From assembly GCA_964636495.1 (NCBI GenBank), contig CAZWSL010000003.1:88278-152277 (forward strand): a DNA stretch of 64,000 bases, in the 5' to 3' direction. Shown one piece after another: positions 44,877-54,651 of the stretch. Positions within the stretch are counted from its first letter, which is position 1; every line of letters begins with the position of its first letter. The notes below the pieces were generated by a model. It had not been told where the DNA came from. It worked only from the letters and a program-made list of their open reading frames with translations, and did not search any database. The stretch is from Desulfobacula sp964636495 (GTDB lineage: Bacteria; Desulfobacterota; Desulfobacteria; Desulfobacterales; Desulfobacteraceae). A program made the position numbers and the translations under genes.

Positions 44877-47800
44877 TATGATTTGCAGTATTGAGATTGC
44901 TCTTAAAAAAGAGCTCAGAGATGCCCAGGGCATTGCACTAAAGAAAAAGGCAGGCTCTTATTTTGGAGTTAACATTCAGGATGCACGATGTATCAATATT
45001 GTAACACTTGAATCAGATCTTGATCAGCAGCAGCTTGAAAAAATTAAAGATGAGATATTTACCAATCCCGTGACACAGATTTCAGGCTTAAAACCGCTTG
45101 ATATTGATTTCGACTGGTGTATATGGATAGGATTCAGACCAGGGGTGAAGGATAATGCCGGTGCCACCGCCATAGAGGCGATACAGGACCATCTTGGAGT
45201 GGTCTTTGGAGCTGATGATGGAATATATACATCTATTCGATACTGTATTAAAGGCAGCGGGCTGGAACGTGAAGAGATAGAAAAACTGGCATCTGAACTC
45301 CTGTCAAACTCCATAATCCAGCAGTTTAAAGTGTTTCATATAGATGAATGGAACCCTGAGACAGGAGCCAATGTCAAGCCGGCTCGCGTCATCATAGACC
45401 ATACTCCCTGCTGTGAAACGGTAAGCATTGACTCAAATGCTGCTCTGGCAGATATATCAGACCAGAGAAATCTTGCACTGAATACTCTTGATATCCCGGT
45501 CATAAGAGAATATTTTCTTGATGACAGGGTGCTGAAAGAGAGAGAACAAATCGGTCTGAAAGAACCGACTGACCTGGAACTTGAATATATTTCCCAGGCA
45601 AGAAGTGATCACTGTAACCATAATACTTTTCAGGGTATTTTCAGATATCTGGATGCAGACACAGGTAGGGAAGTCGTTGAGAATAATCTGTTTAAAACAT
45701 ATATAAAGGAACCCACCCTGAAATTAAAGGATCAGAAAGAGTGGGTTGTATCTGTTTTGTGGGACAACGCTGGTGTCGGCAGATTTGATGATGAAAATAA
45801 TTATGTGATTACAGGTGAAACCCATAACTCACCATCAAATATGGAAGCCTATGGCGGGGCAATAACAGGTATTGTGGGAGTTTACAGGGACCCAATGGGT
45901 ACAGGACTGGGATCCAGACTTTTTATGGGGAGTTTCGGGTATTGTGTCGGTGATATAAACTATGACGGTCCGTTGAATCCTCCTCTTCACCCGAGACGTC
46001 TGCTTGATGGCGTTATCGAAGGTGTCAAAGATGGTGGAAACAAGAGCGGTGTGCCGACAACTTTCGGTCAAACCCTGTTTAACAAAGGGTATATGGGTAA
46101 AAGCCTCGTGTTTGTTACTGCCCTTGGAATCATGCCGAATCAGGTAAAGGGAAAACCAAGCCACAAAAAGAAAACATCACCTGGAGATCTGATTATAATG
46201 AGCGGAGGCAGGGTTGGAAAGGATGGGATTCATGGTGTTACAGCATCTTCTGAAAGCTATTCTGAAAACACCCCTGCAGGTCATGTCCAGATTGGAGACC
46301 CCTATACTCAAAAGAAAATGCATGACTTTCTCCTGATATGCAGAGATGAGGGGTTAATCCCTTTTATTACTGATAACGGGGGAGGGGGGCTTTCTTCATC
46401 CATTGGTGAGTCTGCCATGATATCCAATGGATGCGTGGTATGGCTTGACAAGGTGCCTTTAAAGTATGAGGGCCTTGATATGTGGGAAATCTGGATTTCA
46501 GAATCCCAGGAAAGAATGACCATTGCCGTCCGCCCGGATAACCTGGAAAGATTTATGGAACTTTCCAGGGAACATGAAGTTGAGAGCACTGTAATTGGAG
46601 AATATACAGATACAGGTAAGCTTCATATCAAATACAAAAATGAAACATGTGCCTATGTCGATATGGATCTTCTTGAAAAAGGCTTCCCGTCGTGGGAGTT
46701 TGATGCAGTCTGGACATCTCCTGAAACAAGAGGATTGACAGAACCGGTTATAAGCTCTCCATCTGATTTTAATAAACTACTGCTTAAAATGCTGGAGCGG
46801 CCGAATATTGCCTCCAAGGAGTGGATCATCCGCCAGTATGACCATGAAGTTCAGGGCGGTTCAGTCGTAAAGCCTCTTGTTGGAGCAAGGCATAATATCC
46901 CCTCTGATGCTTCAGTAACAAGGCCTGTTATTACATCTCAAAAAGGGATTGCCTTTTCCCAGAGCCTTCTGCCGTGGTATTCAAAAATTGATGCATATCA
47001 TATGATGACCTGCACCATTGATGAAGCAGTCAGAAGATTGATTGCCGTGGGTGGTAATTTTGACCACATTGGCGGTCTTGATAATTTCTGCTGGCCGAAT
47101 ATTCAATTTGATCAGAAAAATAATCCCGATGGCAAGTTTAAGGCTGCACAGCTTGTAAGGGCATGCAGGGCTTTAAAAGATGCCTGTGAAAAATTTGAAA
47201 TCCCTCTGCTGTCAGGAAAGGACAGCATGTATGTTGACGGGCATATTGAAGGTGAATTCGGTGAAAGAGTTAAAATGTCTGCAATGGAAACGATTCAGTT
47301 TTCAGCGACTTCTGTAATTGATGATGTCTCAAAATGTATTTCAATGGATCCAAAACTTCCAGGAGACCTTGTTTATATTATCGGAACGACTGCCAATGAA
47401 CTTGGCGCTTCAGAGTACTATGAGATTTTTGACAAAATCGGATTAAATGTTCCCCATGTTGATTTTGAAAAATCAAAAATCATTTATAAAGGAATTCAGC
47501 AGGCAATGGACAACGGGCTTGTAGCTTCCTGCCATGCTGTCGCAAGGGGGGGGCTTGGAGTGCATCTCTCGTTAATGGCAATGGCAGGCGACCTGGGTCT
47601 TGATATCAATTTTTCAGCTCTTCCACAGGATAAAAGCCGCGGACAGCTGTTTGATGAAACGCTGTTGTGTTCAGAATCTGCCGGCCGGTTTATTGTTACC
47701 GTTTCAGATGAAAACAGTGATGAATTTGAAAAAATAATGAATAATATGCCTTTGGCCTGCATAGGAAAAGTAACAGACGATCACCATAGTTTAAAAATTG

Positions 47801-47886
47801 CCGGTCAGTTTAAAAACAACCTGGTTGATCTTCCGATTGAAGATTTAGATAAGGCATTTAATAAAACCTTTGGAGAGATGATATGA
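44866..47886 (+). CDS. purL: Phosphoribosylformylglycinamidine synthase, large form without amidotransferase domain
   Basis: 1006 residues. The first about 190 residues look like two PurS-like modules, then the linker and catalytic core: LEYISQARSDHCNHNTF, GETHNSPSNMEAYGG (ATP site), DNGGGGLSSSIGESAM and LSGKDSMYVDG. The amidotransferase is a separate gene (purQ), so this is a PurS-PurL fusion intermediate between the small bacterial PurL and the about 1300-residue proteobacterial enzyme. ATG 44866 overlaps the rseP end by 11 bases; ATG 44878 is an alternative. Confidence 0.93.
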   Translation: MVDNMICSIEIALKKELRDAQGIALKKKAGSYFGVNIQDARCINIVTLESDLDQQQLEKIKDEIFTNPVTQISGLKPLDIDFDWCIWIGFRPGVKDNAGATAIEAIQDHLGVVFGADDGIYTSIRYCIKGSGLEREEIEKLASELLSNSIIQQFKVFHIDEWNPETGANVKPARVIIDHTPCCETVSIDSNAALADISDQRNLALNTLDIPVIREYFLDDRVLKEREQIGLKEPTDLELEYISQARSDHCNHNTFQGIFRYLDADTGREVVENNLFKTYIKEPTLKLKDQKEWVVSVLWDNAGVGRFDDENNYVITGETHNSPSNMEAYGGAITGIVGVYRDPMGTGLGSRLFMGSFGYCVGDINYDGPLNPPLHPRRLLDGVIEGVKDGGNKSGVPTTFGQTLFNKGYMGKSLVFVTALGIMPNQVKGKPSHKKKTSPGDLIIMSGGRVGKDGIHGVTASSESYSENTPAGHVQIGDPYTQKKMHDFLLICRDEGLIPFITDNGGGGLSSSIGESAMISNGCVVWLDKVPLKYEGLDMWEIWISESQERMTIAVRPDNLERFMELSREHEVESTVIGEYTDTGKLHIKYKNETCAYVDMDLLEKGFPSWEFDAVWTSPETRGLTEPVISSPSDFNKLLLKMLERPNIASKEWIIRQYDHEVQGGSVVKPLVGARHNIPSDASVTRPVITSQKGIAFSQSLLPWYSKIDAYHMMTCTIDEAVRRLIAVGGNFDHIGGLDNFCWPNIQFDQKNNPDGKFKAAQLVRACRALKDACEKFEIPLLSGKDSMYVDGHIEGEFGERVKMSAMETIQFSATSVIDDVSKCISMDPKLPGDLVYIIGTTANELGASEYYEIFDKIGLNVPHVDFEKSKIIYKGIQQAMDNGLVASCHAVARGGLGVHLSLMAMAGDLGLDINFSALPQDKSRGQLFDETLLCSESAGRFIVTVSDENSDEFEKIMNNMPLACIGKVTDDHHSLKIAGQFKNNLVDLPIEDLDKAFNKTFGEMI

Positions 47887-48701
47887 AGAAGGTGAACGCA
47901 TTAATATTAACAGGTTTTGGGTTAAACTGCGACAATGAAACCGCTCATGTGTTTGAAATTGCAGGAGCCACAGCACATAAGGTCCATATTAATAAATTGA
48001 TTTCAGGGAAAGTTAAACTTGATGATTTTCAAATACTGGCCTTTGGAGGAGGGTTTTCCTGGGGTGACGACCACGGTGCAGGGGTTATTCAGGCACTGAA
48101 GCTCAAAGATCATATAGGAGAAGATCTCCTATCCTTTGTAGATCAGGGCAAGCTGGTTATCGGCATCTGCAACGGCTTCCAGGCACTTGTCAATCTTGGT
48201 CTGCTTCCAGGGCTTGAAAATGACTACACCAGACGTTCTGTATCTATTACCTATAATGACTGCGGCAATTTCAGGGATCAGTGGGTTCATCTTGCAGCAG
48301 ATCAGAAGAGTCCGTGTGTATTTACCAGAGGTATTGATATTGCAGATTTTCCCATACGCCATGGCGAAGGCAAATTTATCGCAGACAGTGAAATAGTTGA
48401 TACACTTTTTGCAAATAACCAGGTAGTGTTTCAATATGCAGATAACAAAGGTCTTCCTGCAGATGGCGCTTTTCCTCTGAATCCAAATGGTTCCATAAAG
48501 GATATTGCAGGGATATGCGATCCAACCGGGAGGATTTTTGGATTAATGCCCCATCCTGAAGCGTATAACCACTTTACCAATCATCCTGACTGGACTCGAA
48601 ATTTCCAGATTCTAAAAAGAGATGGAAAGACGCTGGATCAGGAAACGGTTGGAATCAAATTATTTAAAAATGGAGTTGATTATATTAAAAACTCTTTTTG
48701 A
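47883..48701 (+). CDS. purQ: FGAM synthase glutaminase subunit
   Basis: 272 residues, class I glutamine amidotransferase: nucleophile Cys in VIGICNGFQALV near residue 98 and His/Glu in LMPHPEAYNHF near 223. Longer than the usual about 225-residue PurQ, matching the enlarged PurL. ATGA overlap with purL means coupled translation of the two subunits. Confidence 0.93.
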   Translation: MKKVNALILTGFGLNCDNETAHVFEIAGATAHKVHINKLISGKVKLDDFQILAFGGGFSWGDDHGAGVIQALKLKDHIGEDLLSFVDQGKLVIGICNGFQALVNLGLLPGLENDYTRRSVSITYNDCGNFRDQWVHLAADQKSPCVFTRGIDIADFPIRHGEGKFIADSEIVDTLFANNQVVFQYADNKGLPADGAFPLNPNGSIKDIAGICDPTGRIFGLMPHPEAYNHFTNHPDWTRNFQILKRDGKTLDQETVGIKLFKNGVDYIKNSF

Positions 48702-48721
48702 TCTCTCATGGAACTCACGAT

Positions 48722-49408
48722 TCAAGCTGTCGAGTCATGAAAATCTATGACAGTCTGGACGATTGCTCCGGGGTCATCCAGAAGATGAAAAAGGTCAAGG
48801 TCGTTCTCTGAAACCATTTTATCTTTTAATAATTTATCTTTTATCCACTGCACAAGACCGCTCCAGTAATCTATACCCACAAGAATGACCGGTACTTTTC
48901 TGATACGCTGGGTCTGGATCAGCGTAATGGCTTCAAACATTTCATCAAGGGTTCCGAAACCTCCAGGCATTATAATATAAGCCTGTGCATATTTTAAAAA
49001 CATAACTTTCCTGACAAAAAAATATTTGAATTCAACTTTTATAGTTGCATAGGGGTTGGGTTTCTGCTCAAAAGGAAGCGTTATATTTAACCCTACTGAT
49101 TCGCCATTTTCACTTGCAGCACCTCTGTTTGCAGCTTCCATTATTCCACCGCCGCCGCCTGTAATAACAGCATATCCATTACTTGCAAACAGTGCTGCAA
49201 GCGCTTCACATTTTTTATAGTTTATATGAGATTCAGTTGTCCGTGCCGAGCCGAATATCGAGACTGCCGGACCAAGATTATGCAAGGCATCAATCCCTTC
49301 AACAAATTCTCCCATAATTTTAAACAAACGCCATGATTCACCGGTTTTGAATTCATTAATAGGATATTTTCCATTTATACTGTTTTGCCCCATGTCACTC
49401 CTTTTCAT
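48722..49408 (-). CDS. LOG-family (TIGR00730-like) nucleoside 5'-monophosphate phosphoribohydrolase
   Basis: 228 residues. GGGGGIMEAANRGA and PGGFGTLDEMFE are the LOG/'lysine decarboxylase-like' motifs. Likely releases a base from nucleoside monophosphates (cytokinin-activating type); the physiological role in such bacteria is unclear. Convergent with purQ, 20 bases apart. Confidence 0.85.
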   Translation of the reverse strand: MKRSDMGQNSINGKYPINEFKTGESWRLFKIMGEFVEGIDALHNLGPAVSIFGSARTTESHINYKKCEALAALFASNGYAVITGGGGGIMEAANRGAASENGESVGLNITLPFEQKPNPYATIKVEFKYFFVRKVMFLKYAQAYIIMPGGFGTLDEMFEAITLIQTQRIRKVPVILVGIDYWSGLVQWIKDKLLKDKMVSENDLDLFHLLDDPGAIVQTVIDFHDSTA

Positions 49409-49588
49409 AGCTGATGTTTAAATGTGTCATTACATTTTAATAGTAAATTTAACCAATATATGCTATATAGGTCAACAAATTATAAGCCTGTCATACAGAA
49501 AATAAAAAAAACAGATAAAATATATAAATATATAAGCTCTTCCTTTAATTGACATTTTTTAGGAGAGAATATAAAAAAGAAAATTGTT

Positions 49589-49852
49589 ATGGAAAGAGCG
49601 GTTATAATTAAAAATGAGCTTGGTATGCATGCCAGGCCTGCCGGGGTGATAGCAAAAATTGCCAGTACTGCCCAGGATCAGATAAAGCTGTGTGTAAACT
49701 CCATCAAAGTTGATGCAACCAGTATAATTGATATATTAACACTTGGTGCTGTAAAGGGAACAAAGGTAGTGATTGAGATTAAAAACCAGGAAGATATTGT
49801 GATTTTGAACAAGATTGTTGAATTTTTCGAAACAGGTTTCGGGGAAGTGTGA
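49589..49852 (+). CDS. ptsH: HPr phosphocarrier protein
   Basis: 87 residues. Active H14 in LGMHARPAG; the Ser-46 region reads DATSIIDILTLGA, so a serine is kept. The first ATG is 49589, yet the only good ribosome site (AGGAG at 49561) is 23 bases upstream, ideally placed for a non-standard ATA at 49571. A TTGACA (49549) with TATAAA 15 bases on would instead give a near-leaderless message. Followed by ptsI. No EII gene is near, suggesting a regulatory (Ntr-type) system. Confidence 0.9.
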   Translation: MERAVIIKNELGMHARPAGVIAKIASTAQDQIKLCVNSIKVDATSIIDILTLGAVKGTKVVIEIKNQEDIVILNKIVEFFETGFGEV

Positions 49853-49854
49853 CC

Positions 49855-51633
49855 ATGAATTCTGTAAAGAGTGAACAGCAAATTATTAAAGGGATCAGCA
49901 GTTCCCCGGGAATTTGTATTGGCAAGGCTTATATTGTTGATAAAGATAGTGGAATTGATCTTATTAAAAGATACTGGATAGATGATTCCCAGATTGAAAA
50001 AGAGATTGACAGGTTTAAACAGGCTGTTGCAAAAGCAAAGAGTGATCATGCAAAAATTATTGAAGCTCTGGATAAAGACCTGAGTGAAAGTTTAAATATT
50101 CTTGAAACACATATGGTGCTTTTCAAGGATAAAATGTTGTACGGTAAGACAATTGATACAATTTCCAATGACAAAATTAATGCTGAGTGGGCATTAAGGA
50201 AAGTGTCTCGGAAGATCAAGGCAATGTTCAAGAAGATTGATGATAAATATCTTCAGGCCAGAGTCAACGATATCGTTCAGGTATCAGATAAGATCATGTC
50301 TTCTCTTGTCGGAGCACAGGATATAAAAATTTCAGATATAAATAAAAGGGTGATTATTGTAGCCCATGATCTGTCACCGGCAGATGTCAGCCAGATTCAA
50401 CTTGAACATATCAAAGGGTTTGTTACAGACAGGGGAGGTAAAAACTCTCATACCAGTATTGTGGCAAAATCTTTAAAGATTCCTTCTGTATTAGGGCTTG
50501 GCATAGCAACTACATCTGTAAAAAATGATGATATTTTAATTGTCGACGGCTCAACAGGTACTTTGATTATTAATCCTGATGAAAATACGCTCTTTGAATA
50601 TGAAGACCGTATGGCAGTATTTGCAAAATATATGGCAGATCTGGAAAGACAGAGTCATCTTCCTGCAGTAACAAAAGATGGTCTTACCATGAATCTCATG
50701 GCAAATATTGAGCTTGTGGAAGAGGTTGTGGGAGCTAAAGATCACGGTGCAAAAGATATAGGTCTGTTCAGGACCGAGTTTTTATATCTTGACTTAAAAC
50801 GTTTTCCAACCGAAGATGAGCTTTTATCCAAATACAAAGAACTTGTCGAATTAATGCATCCCAACAGTGTTACAATAAGAACGCTTGATATTAATGGTGA
50901 CAAGGTAAACCCCTATATTACAACTATTGAAGAAGCCAACCCTTCCCTGGGGTTGCGGGCAGTCAGATTCTGTCTGGAAAATGAAGATATTTTTATAACA
51001 CAATTAAAAGCAATTTTAAGGGCAGCAGCATTTGGCAATATAAAACTTCTGATTCCCATGATTTCATGTGTGGAAGAGATAATCCAGGTTAAACACATCA
51101 TTGGCAAGGCAGTAACGGAACTTGAAAATGAAGACAAGATCTTTAACCGTGATATTCCACTTGGAGCCATGATTGAAATTCCATCTGCCGTAATGATGGC
51201 AGAACATTTTGCAGACCATGTTGATTTCTTCAGCATTGGAACAAATGACCTTATTCAGTATTCAATGGCCATTGACAGAAGAAACAGGAGAGTAGCCCAC
51301 CTTTACCAAGCATTGAATCCTGCTGTTCTGAAAATGATAAAAATGACCTGCGATGCAGCAGAGAAAAAAGATATAGATGTTGTGATGTGTGGTGAGATGG
51401 CAGGAAACCCGGTTAACCTGCCTGTACTTGTCGGTCTTGGATTAAAAAATTTATCCATGAATTCAGCTTCCATTCCAATAGTTAAAAAAATGATACGTGA
51501 TCTTGATGCAGAAAAGGCAAAAGAGTGTGTGAAAAAAATAATGACCCTTAACAGTGTAAAAGAGATATCTGAATTTGTTTTGGCAGAATATAAAGACATT
51601 TTACCTTTTATACATTCAGGTAAAAACAGATGA
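49855..51633 (+). CDS. ptsI: Phosphoenolpyruvate-protein phosphotransferase (Enzyme I)
   Basis: 592 residues from ATG 49855 (GGGGAAG upstream; a GTG at 49849 overlaps ptsH). The phosphorylated His is in DRGGKNSHTSIVAKS near residue 200, the PEP-binding GLFRTEFLYLD near 300 and DFFSIGTNDLIQYSMA near 460. No GAF domain, so EI rather than EI-Ntr by architecture. Coupled to smpB by ATGA overlap. Confidence 0.94.
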   Translation: MNSVKSEQQIIKGISSSPGICIGKAYIVDKDSGIDLIKRYWIDDSQIEKEIDRFKQAVAKAKSDHAKIIEALDKDLSESLNILETHMVLFKDKMLYGKTIDTISNDKINAEWALRKVSRKIKAMFKKIDDKYLQARVNDIVQVSDKIMSSLVGAQDIKISDINKRVIIVAHDLSPADVSQIQLEHIKGFVTDRGGKNSHTSIVAKSLKIPSVLGLGIATTSVKNDDILIVDGSTGTLIINPDENTLFEYEDRMAVFAKYMADLERQSHLPAVTKDGLTMNLMANIELVEEVVGAKDHGAKDIGLFRTEFLYLDLKRFPTEDELLSKYKELVELMHPNSVTIRTLDINGDKVNPYITTIEEANPSLGLRAVRFCLENEDIFITQLKAILRAAAFGNIKLLIPMISCVEEIIQVKHIIGKAVTELENEDKIFNRDIPLGAMIEIPSAVMMAEHFADHVDFFSIGTNDLIQYSMAIDRRNRRVAHLYQALNPAVLKMIKMTCDAAEKKDIDVVMCGEMAGNPVNLPVLVGLGLKNLSMNSASIPIVKKMIRDLDAEKAKECVKKIMTLNSVKEISEFVLAEYKDILPFIHSGKNR

Positions 51634-52094
51634 GTTCAGATTATATTAAAATCATTGCCAGTAATAAAAAAGCCAGACATCACTATCTGATTGAATCAGA
51701 ATATGAAGCTGGAATCGTTCTTGCCGGTTCAGAGGTGAAATCTATCCGTGGTGGAAGAGTCAGTTTTCAGGATTCTTATGCTGATATAAAAAATGGTGAA
51801 ATATTTTTAAGGCAATTGCATATTTCCCCTTATAAATATGCCTATGCAAGCAATCATGAATCACTTCGAACAAGAAAATTGCTGCTCCATGGATATGAAA
51901 TAAAAAAAATATGGAGTAAAATTCAAGAGAGAGGTTATTCTCTTGTGCCTCTGAAAATATATTTTAAAAACAGTAAAATTAAGGTTAAACTCGGCCTTGG
52001 CAAAGGTAAGAAACTGTACGATAAAAGAGAGAGCATCAAACAGAAAGATATGAAAAGAGACCTTGACAGGGAACGAAAAAAACAATCCTGGTAG
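51630..52094 (+). CDS. smpB: SsrA-binding protein SmpB
   Basis: 154 residues. YEAGIVLAGSEVKSIRGGRVSF and LHISPYKYA are family signatures; the basic C-terminal tail (KQKDMKRDLDRERKK) enters the decoding centre. It precedes its RNA partner ssrA by 88 bases. Trans-translation rescue of stalled ribosomes. Confidence 0.96.
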   Translation: MSSDYIKIIASNKKARHHYLIESEYEAGIVLAGSEVKSIRGGRVSFQDSYADIKNGEIFLRQLHISPYKYAYASNHESLRTRKLLLHGYEIKKIWSKIQERGYSLVPLKIYFKNSKIKVKLGLGKGKKLYDKRESIKQKDMKRDLDRERKKQSW

Positions 52095-52127
52095 CATTGT
52101 CAGTTCAATACTGGTTCAACACCAATA

Positions 52128-52156
52128 TTGACTTTTTATCCAATTAATCATATATT
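52128..52156 (+). promoter_or_regulatory. Sigma70-type promoter of ssrA
   Basis: TTGACT, 17-base spacer, TATATT. Transcription would start about 20 bases before the mature tmRNA 5' end. Confidence 0.65.
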
Positions 52157-52182
52157 AAATCAGATCTGTTCTTTTAAAATTT

Positions 52183-52540
52183 GGGGGCGAAATGGTTTCG
52201 ACGGAGATCATGAGGCCTATGGTAGCATACCGAGTCTTTTGTCAACTCGTAAATCTGGCAAAAAACTAAACATAATCGCAGATGATTATAATGTAGCTGT
52301 AGCTGCGTAGAGCAGCTTCCGTCCTGCCTGATATCCCTCTTGCAGATTCAGGTAAGGGCGTCGACTATGCAAGACCGCCATGTAAGGTTGTCTGAGCCTT
52401 TCAGGTTGAACTTTTCAGACTATACTGTTTTGTATCCATCTCAAAGGAGCCAGTTCAGCAAATTTAAATTTTGAGATAAGTATGTAGAAGCCTGGGGTGA
52501 TTATTTTCGGACGCGGGTTCAACTCCCGCCGCCTCCACCA
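52183..52540 (+). ncRNA. ssrA: tmRNA
   Basis: 358 bases, one-piece tmRNA. The 5' GGGGGCG pairs with 3' CGCCTCC before ACCA (one G-U); the tRNA-like 5' part reads GAAATGGTTTCGACGG and the T arm GGGTTCAACTCCC. The resume codon GCA is at 52278 after CATAATC, and the tag is ADDYNVAVAA with TAG at 52308-52310. The 3' end is the apparent attachment site of the island that follows. Confidence 0.97.
52504..52526 (+). repeat. Proximal attachment-site-like repeat in ssrA
   Basis: 23 bases of ssrA (from TTTTCGGACGCGGG through the T-loop TTCAACTCC) recur at the far end of the island as two pieces, 62520-62533 and 63930-63942. Confidence 0.5.
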
Positions 52541-52546
52541 TTTTTC

Positions 52547-52785
52547 CTATAATTTCAATATGTTATAACCATCATTATCAATAATATTCTTTATCAAAAC
52601 TTTATCAGTTTTGTCTTTTTGCATATCAATTAATTTTTGTGTAGCCGCAAGTGCTCTTTTAACATCAGGTTGGTAATATCTTAAAAATGCAGCAGAAGCA
52701 TGACCTGTTAAATCATTTTGAATAGTTTCAGGACTCATAAGAGCACTAGCAGCAGTTACTGTAGAATGTATTAAAAGCGGTCATT
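52547..52785 (-). pseudogene. Tyrosine-recombinase (integrase) C-terminal relic
   Basis: Frame from about 52785 (just after a stop) to TAG 52547 encodes ALMSPETIQNDLTGHASAAF and then LRYYQPDV. This is the usual C-terminal end of tyrosine recombinases: the (L/T)GHAS box with its catalytic His, and the catalytic Tyr of RYYQ-type sequences. The Arg-containing parts are gone. It ends six bases from the tmRNA 3' end, where such integrases normally sit. Remaining bases to 52886 show nothing else. Confidence 0.65.
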
Positions 52786-52886
52786 TTTCTTTCTCCTGTT
52801 ATCTTTTTACTGTTTTTCTTCAAAAAGTATTGGTGAATGATTGAGTTCCGGTCACATGACTGCCTGAAGTGCCGTGTCTGCCGCCC

Positions 52887-54332
52887 TCAGGCATTTTCCG
52901 TAAATCGGCTGATATAAGCATGTAGGGCCGAGCATAGGTCTTGTTCAAGAGTTGTTTCCGGGCAATTTTCGAGGGCCTGCCTGTAAAGCCTTCCGGCCCG
53001 TTTAACCACATCCTCTGCACCATGTTTTTCCCAATCGCTGTAACTTGAGGACACAGAGACTCTGGGCATCCAGAAATCCCGGCAGTGCATCAGCGTGGAC
53101 TGGTGCATGAGATAGCTGCCGCCATGTCCGATCTCCTTGATAATACTGCTCGAAAAATCGGGCTTCAGGCTGCTGATGCCGTTCATGATGCAGGCAGTCC
53201 TGGACATAATTTCTTCGTCAATGATGAATTTTTCATAGGAGACTGTTATGATGGCATCCAGCAGGCCGAAGCAATTGTTGACCATGTGGGCGCCGCCCAT
53301 GGCCAGCATCAGGTAGTTCTGCATTGTCTCATGCCCGGCCTGGCAGTCCGGTACTTTTGCATCGGTCAGCCCGGCCATGCAGCGGGTCGGTATCCGGTAA
53401 AGCTCGCGCGCCAGCTGGAGGCCGGTGATGTTGATCAGGTTTGAGACGGGTGATCCGGTAACATAGGCGGCACTGCGCATGTCGGGAAACGCCGAGGCCG
53501 GGGAGTAAACAACCGGGGTACCTTCATTGATCAGCTGTACCAGGACAAGACCTGCAAGAATTTCCGCATTCTGCAGCACCACCGTACCCATGGGGTCGAC
53601 AGGGCTGGTCACACCAGCCATGGCACAGGTCAGGATCATGACCGGCTGACGTCTGCCGGCAAAGGCAAGAAGGGTTTCACATGGTATTTCATCATATCTG
53701 AGCGGACTTAAGGGGTTCAGTGTAACGGAAATCCGGCTTTTGTCAAACACCGAATCATCTGACAGGTCCGCACCGAGTGAGATCTTCATCAGATCGAAAA
53801 TCTGTGAAATTTCATCCCGGGTCCCCACATAGCCGAACAACGGCTTGTCCGTGTGCACTAGCAGATGCCTGAAAATTTCCAGGTAGCGGTACTTGTGTGT
53901 GACATCGGACGGTTCCACGGGAATCTGTCCGACAATGCTGCAGACATCGCTCTGCTGGGCCAGCTTATACAGATTGATCAGGTCCTTAAGTGTCCCCAGC
54001 CTCCGGCCGTTCTCTTCGTCCTGGATGTAAATGGGCCCATTGTTGAGGGAGGCATGGATGCCTTCCTGCCCCTCACCAATCAGAATGGTCTTCTCCGGAT
54101 TTCTGGCGTCCCACTCAAAAGATGAGGGTGCGCTTTCAATGGAGGATTCCACCATTTTTCCGGATATGAACACCGTTTGTCCTTCCACGCGAGCCCCGTT
54201 TCGTCTAAAAATATCGAGGCAGTCTTCGGACTGGAACACGATGCCGGTGTTGGCAAGGATATCCATGGTGGCGCTATGGAGACCTGTCAGGGTTTTGCTG
54301 TCCACCGGCCTGAAATAAGATGCTATGCTCAT
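52887..54332 (-). CDS. MttB-superfamily methyltransferase (non-pyrrolysine), copy 1
   Basis: 481 residues, full length with no in-frame amber. TIM-barrel methyltransferase of the trimethylamine/glycine-betaine family that passes a methyl group to a corrinoid protein. The stretch corresponding to the pyrrolysine loop reads GLTDAKVPDCQAG, typical of quaternary-amine enzymes such as MtgB. MGGAHMVNNCFGLLDA and IGHGGSYLMH follow. Codons are GC-rich compared with the core genes. AAGGAA precedes the ATG. No corrinoid-protein or MtgA-like gene is in the window. Substrate unknown. Confidence 0.82.
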   Translation of the reverse strand: MSIASYFRPVDSKTLTGLHSATMDILANTGIVFQSEDCLDIFRRNGARVEGQTVFISGKMVESSIESAPSSFEWDARNPEKTILIGEGQEGIHASLNNGPIYIQDEENGRRLGTLKDLINLYKLAQQSDVCSIVGQIPVEPSDVTHKYRYLEIFRHLLVHTDKPLFGYVGTRDEISQIFDLMKISLGADLSDDSVFDKSRISVTLNPLSPLRYDEIPCETLLAFAGRRQPVMILTCAMAGVTSPVDPMGTVVLQNAEILAGLVLVQLINEGTPVVYSPASAFPDMRSAAYVTGSPVSNLINITGLQLARELYRIPTRCMAGLTDAKVPDCQAGHETMQNYLMLAMGGAHMVNNCFGLLDAIITVSYEKFIIDEEIMSRTACIMNGISSLKPDFSSSIIKEIGHGGSYLMHQSTLMHCRDFWMPRVSVSSSYSDWEKHGAEDVVKRAGRLYRQALENCPETTLEQDLCSALHAYISRFTENA

Positions 54333-54349
54333 CTCAACAATTTCCTTTT

Positions 54350-54522
54350 GTTAAAAAAATAGAAAGTTACAGATCCGGAAACCTCAAAATTCATGCCATG
54401 GTCATCCACGATTACCTATTTACCTGATACGAATGGGGGCCTGCAACATTCACCACGATCGGGGTATGAACTTTTGTGCCGTCTTTTAATTCCACCCCAT
54501 CCACGCGGCCGTCTTTTTTGAG
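54350..54522 (-). pseudogene. Relic of a DAO-type FAD amine dehydrogenase
   Basis: In the 319 bases between the two MttB-like genes, the minus strand encodes LKKDGRVDGVELKDGTKVH and then TPIVVNVAGPHSYQVNR, followed by a stop and, after a frameshift, VDDHGMNFEVSG. The VVN-AGPHS pattern is the FAD-contact strand of sarcosine/dimethylglycine dehydrogenase-like proteins. Only this internal piece survives. The rest of 54523-54651 shows nothing recognisable. Such an enzyme would fit a methylated-amine pathway. Confidence 0.55.
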
Positions 54523-54651
54523 GATTTAACTATTTAAGATTCATTTAATAAAGAGCATGGCCCTATCATCTGGCGGACTGATGCATAGGGACTTCCGGAA
54601 CGTATCTGCCAGCGAAGTGCTCTTAATAATCAATGTTTCAACAAGATTGGA

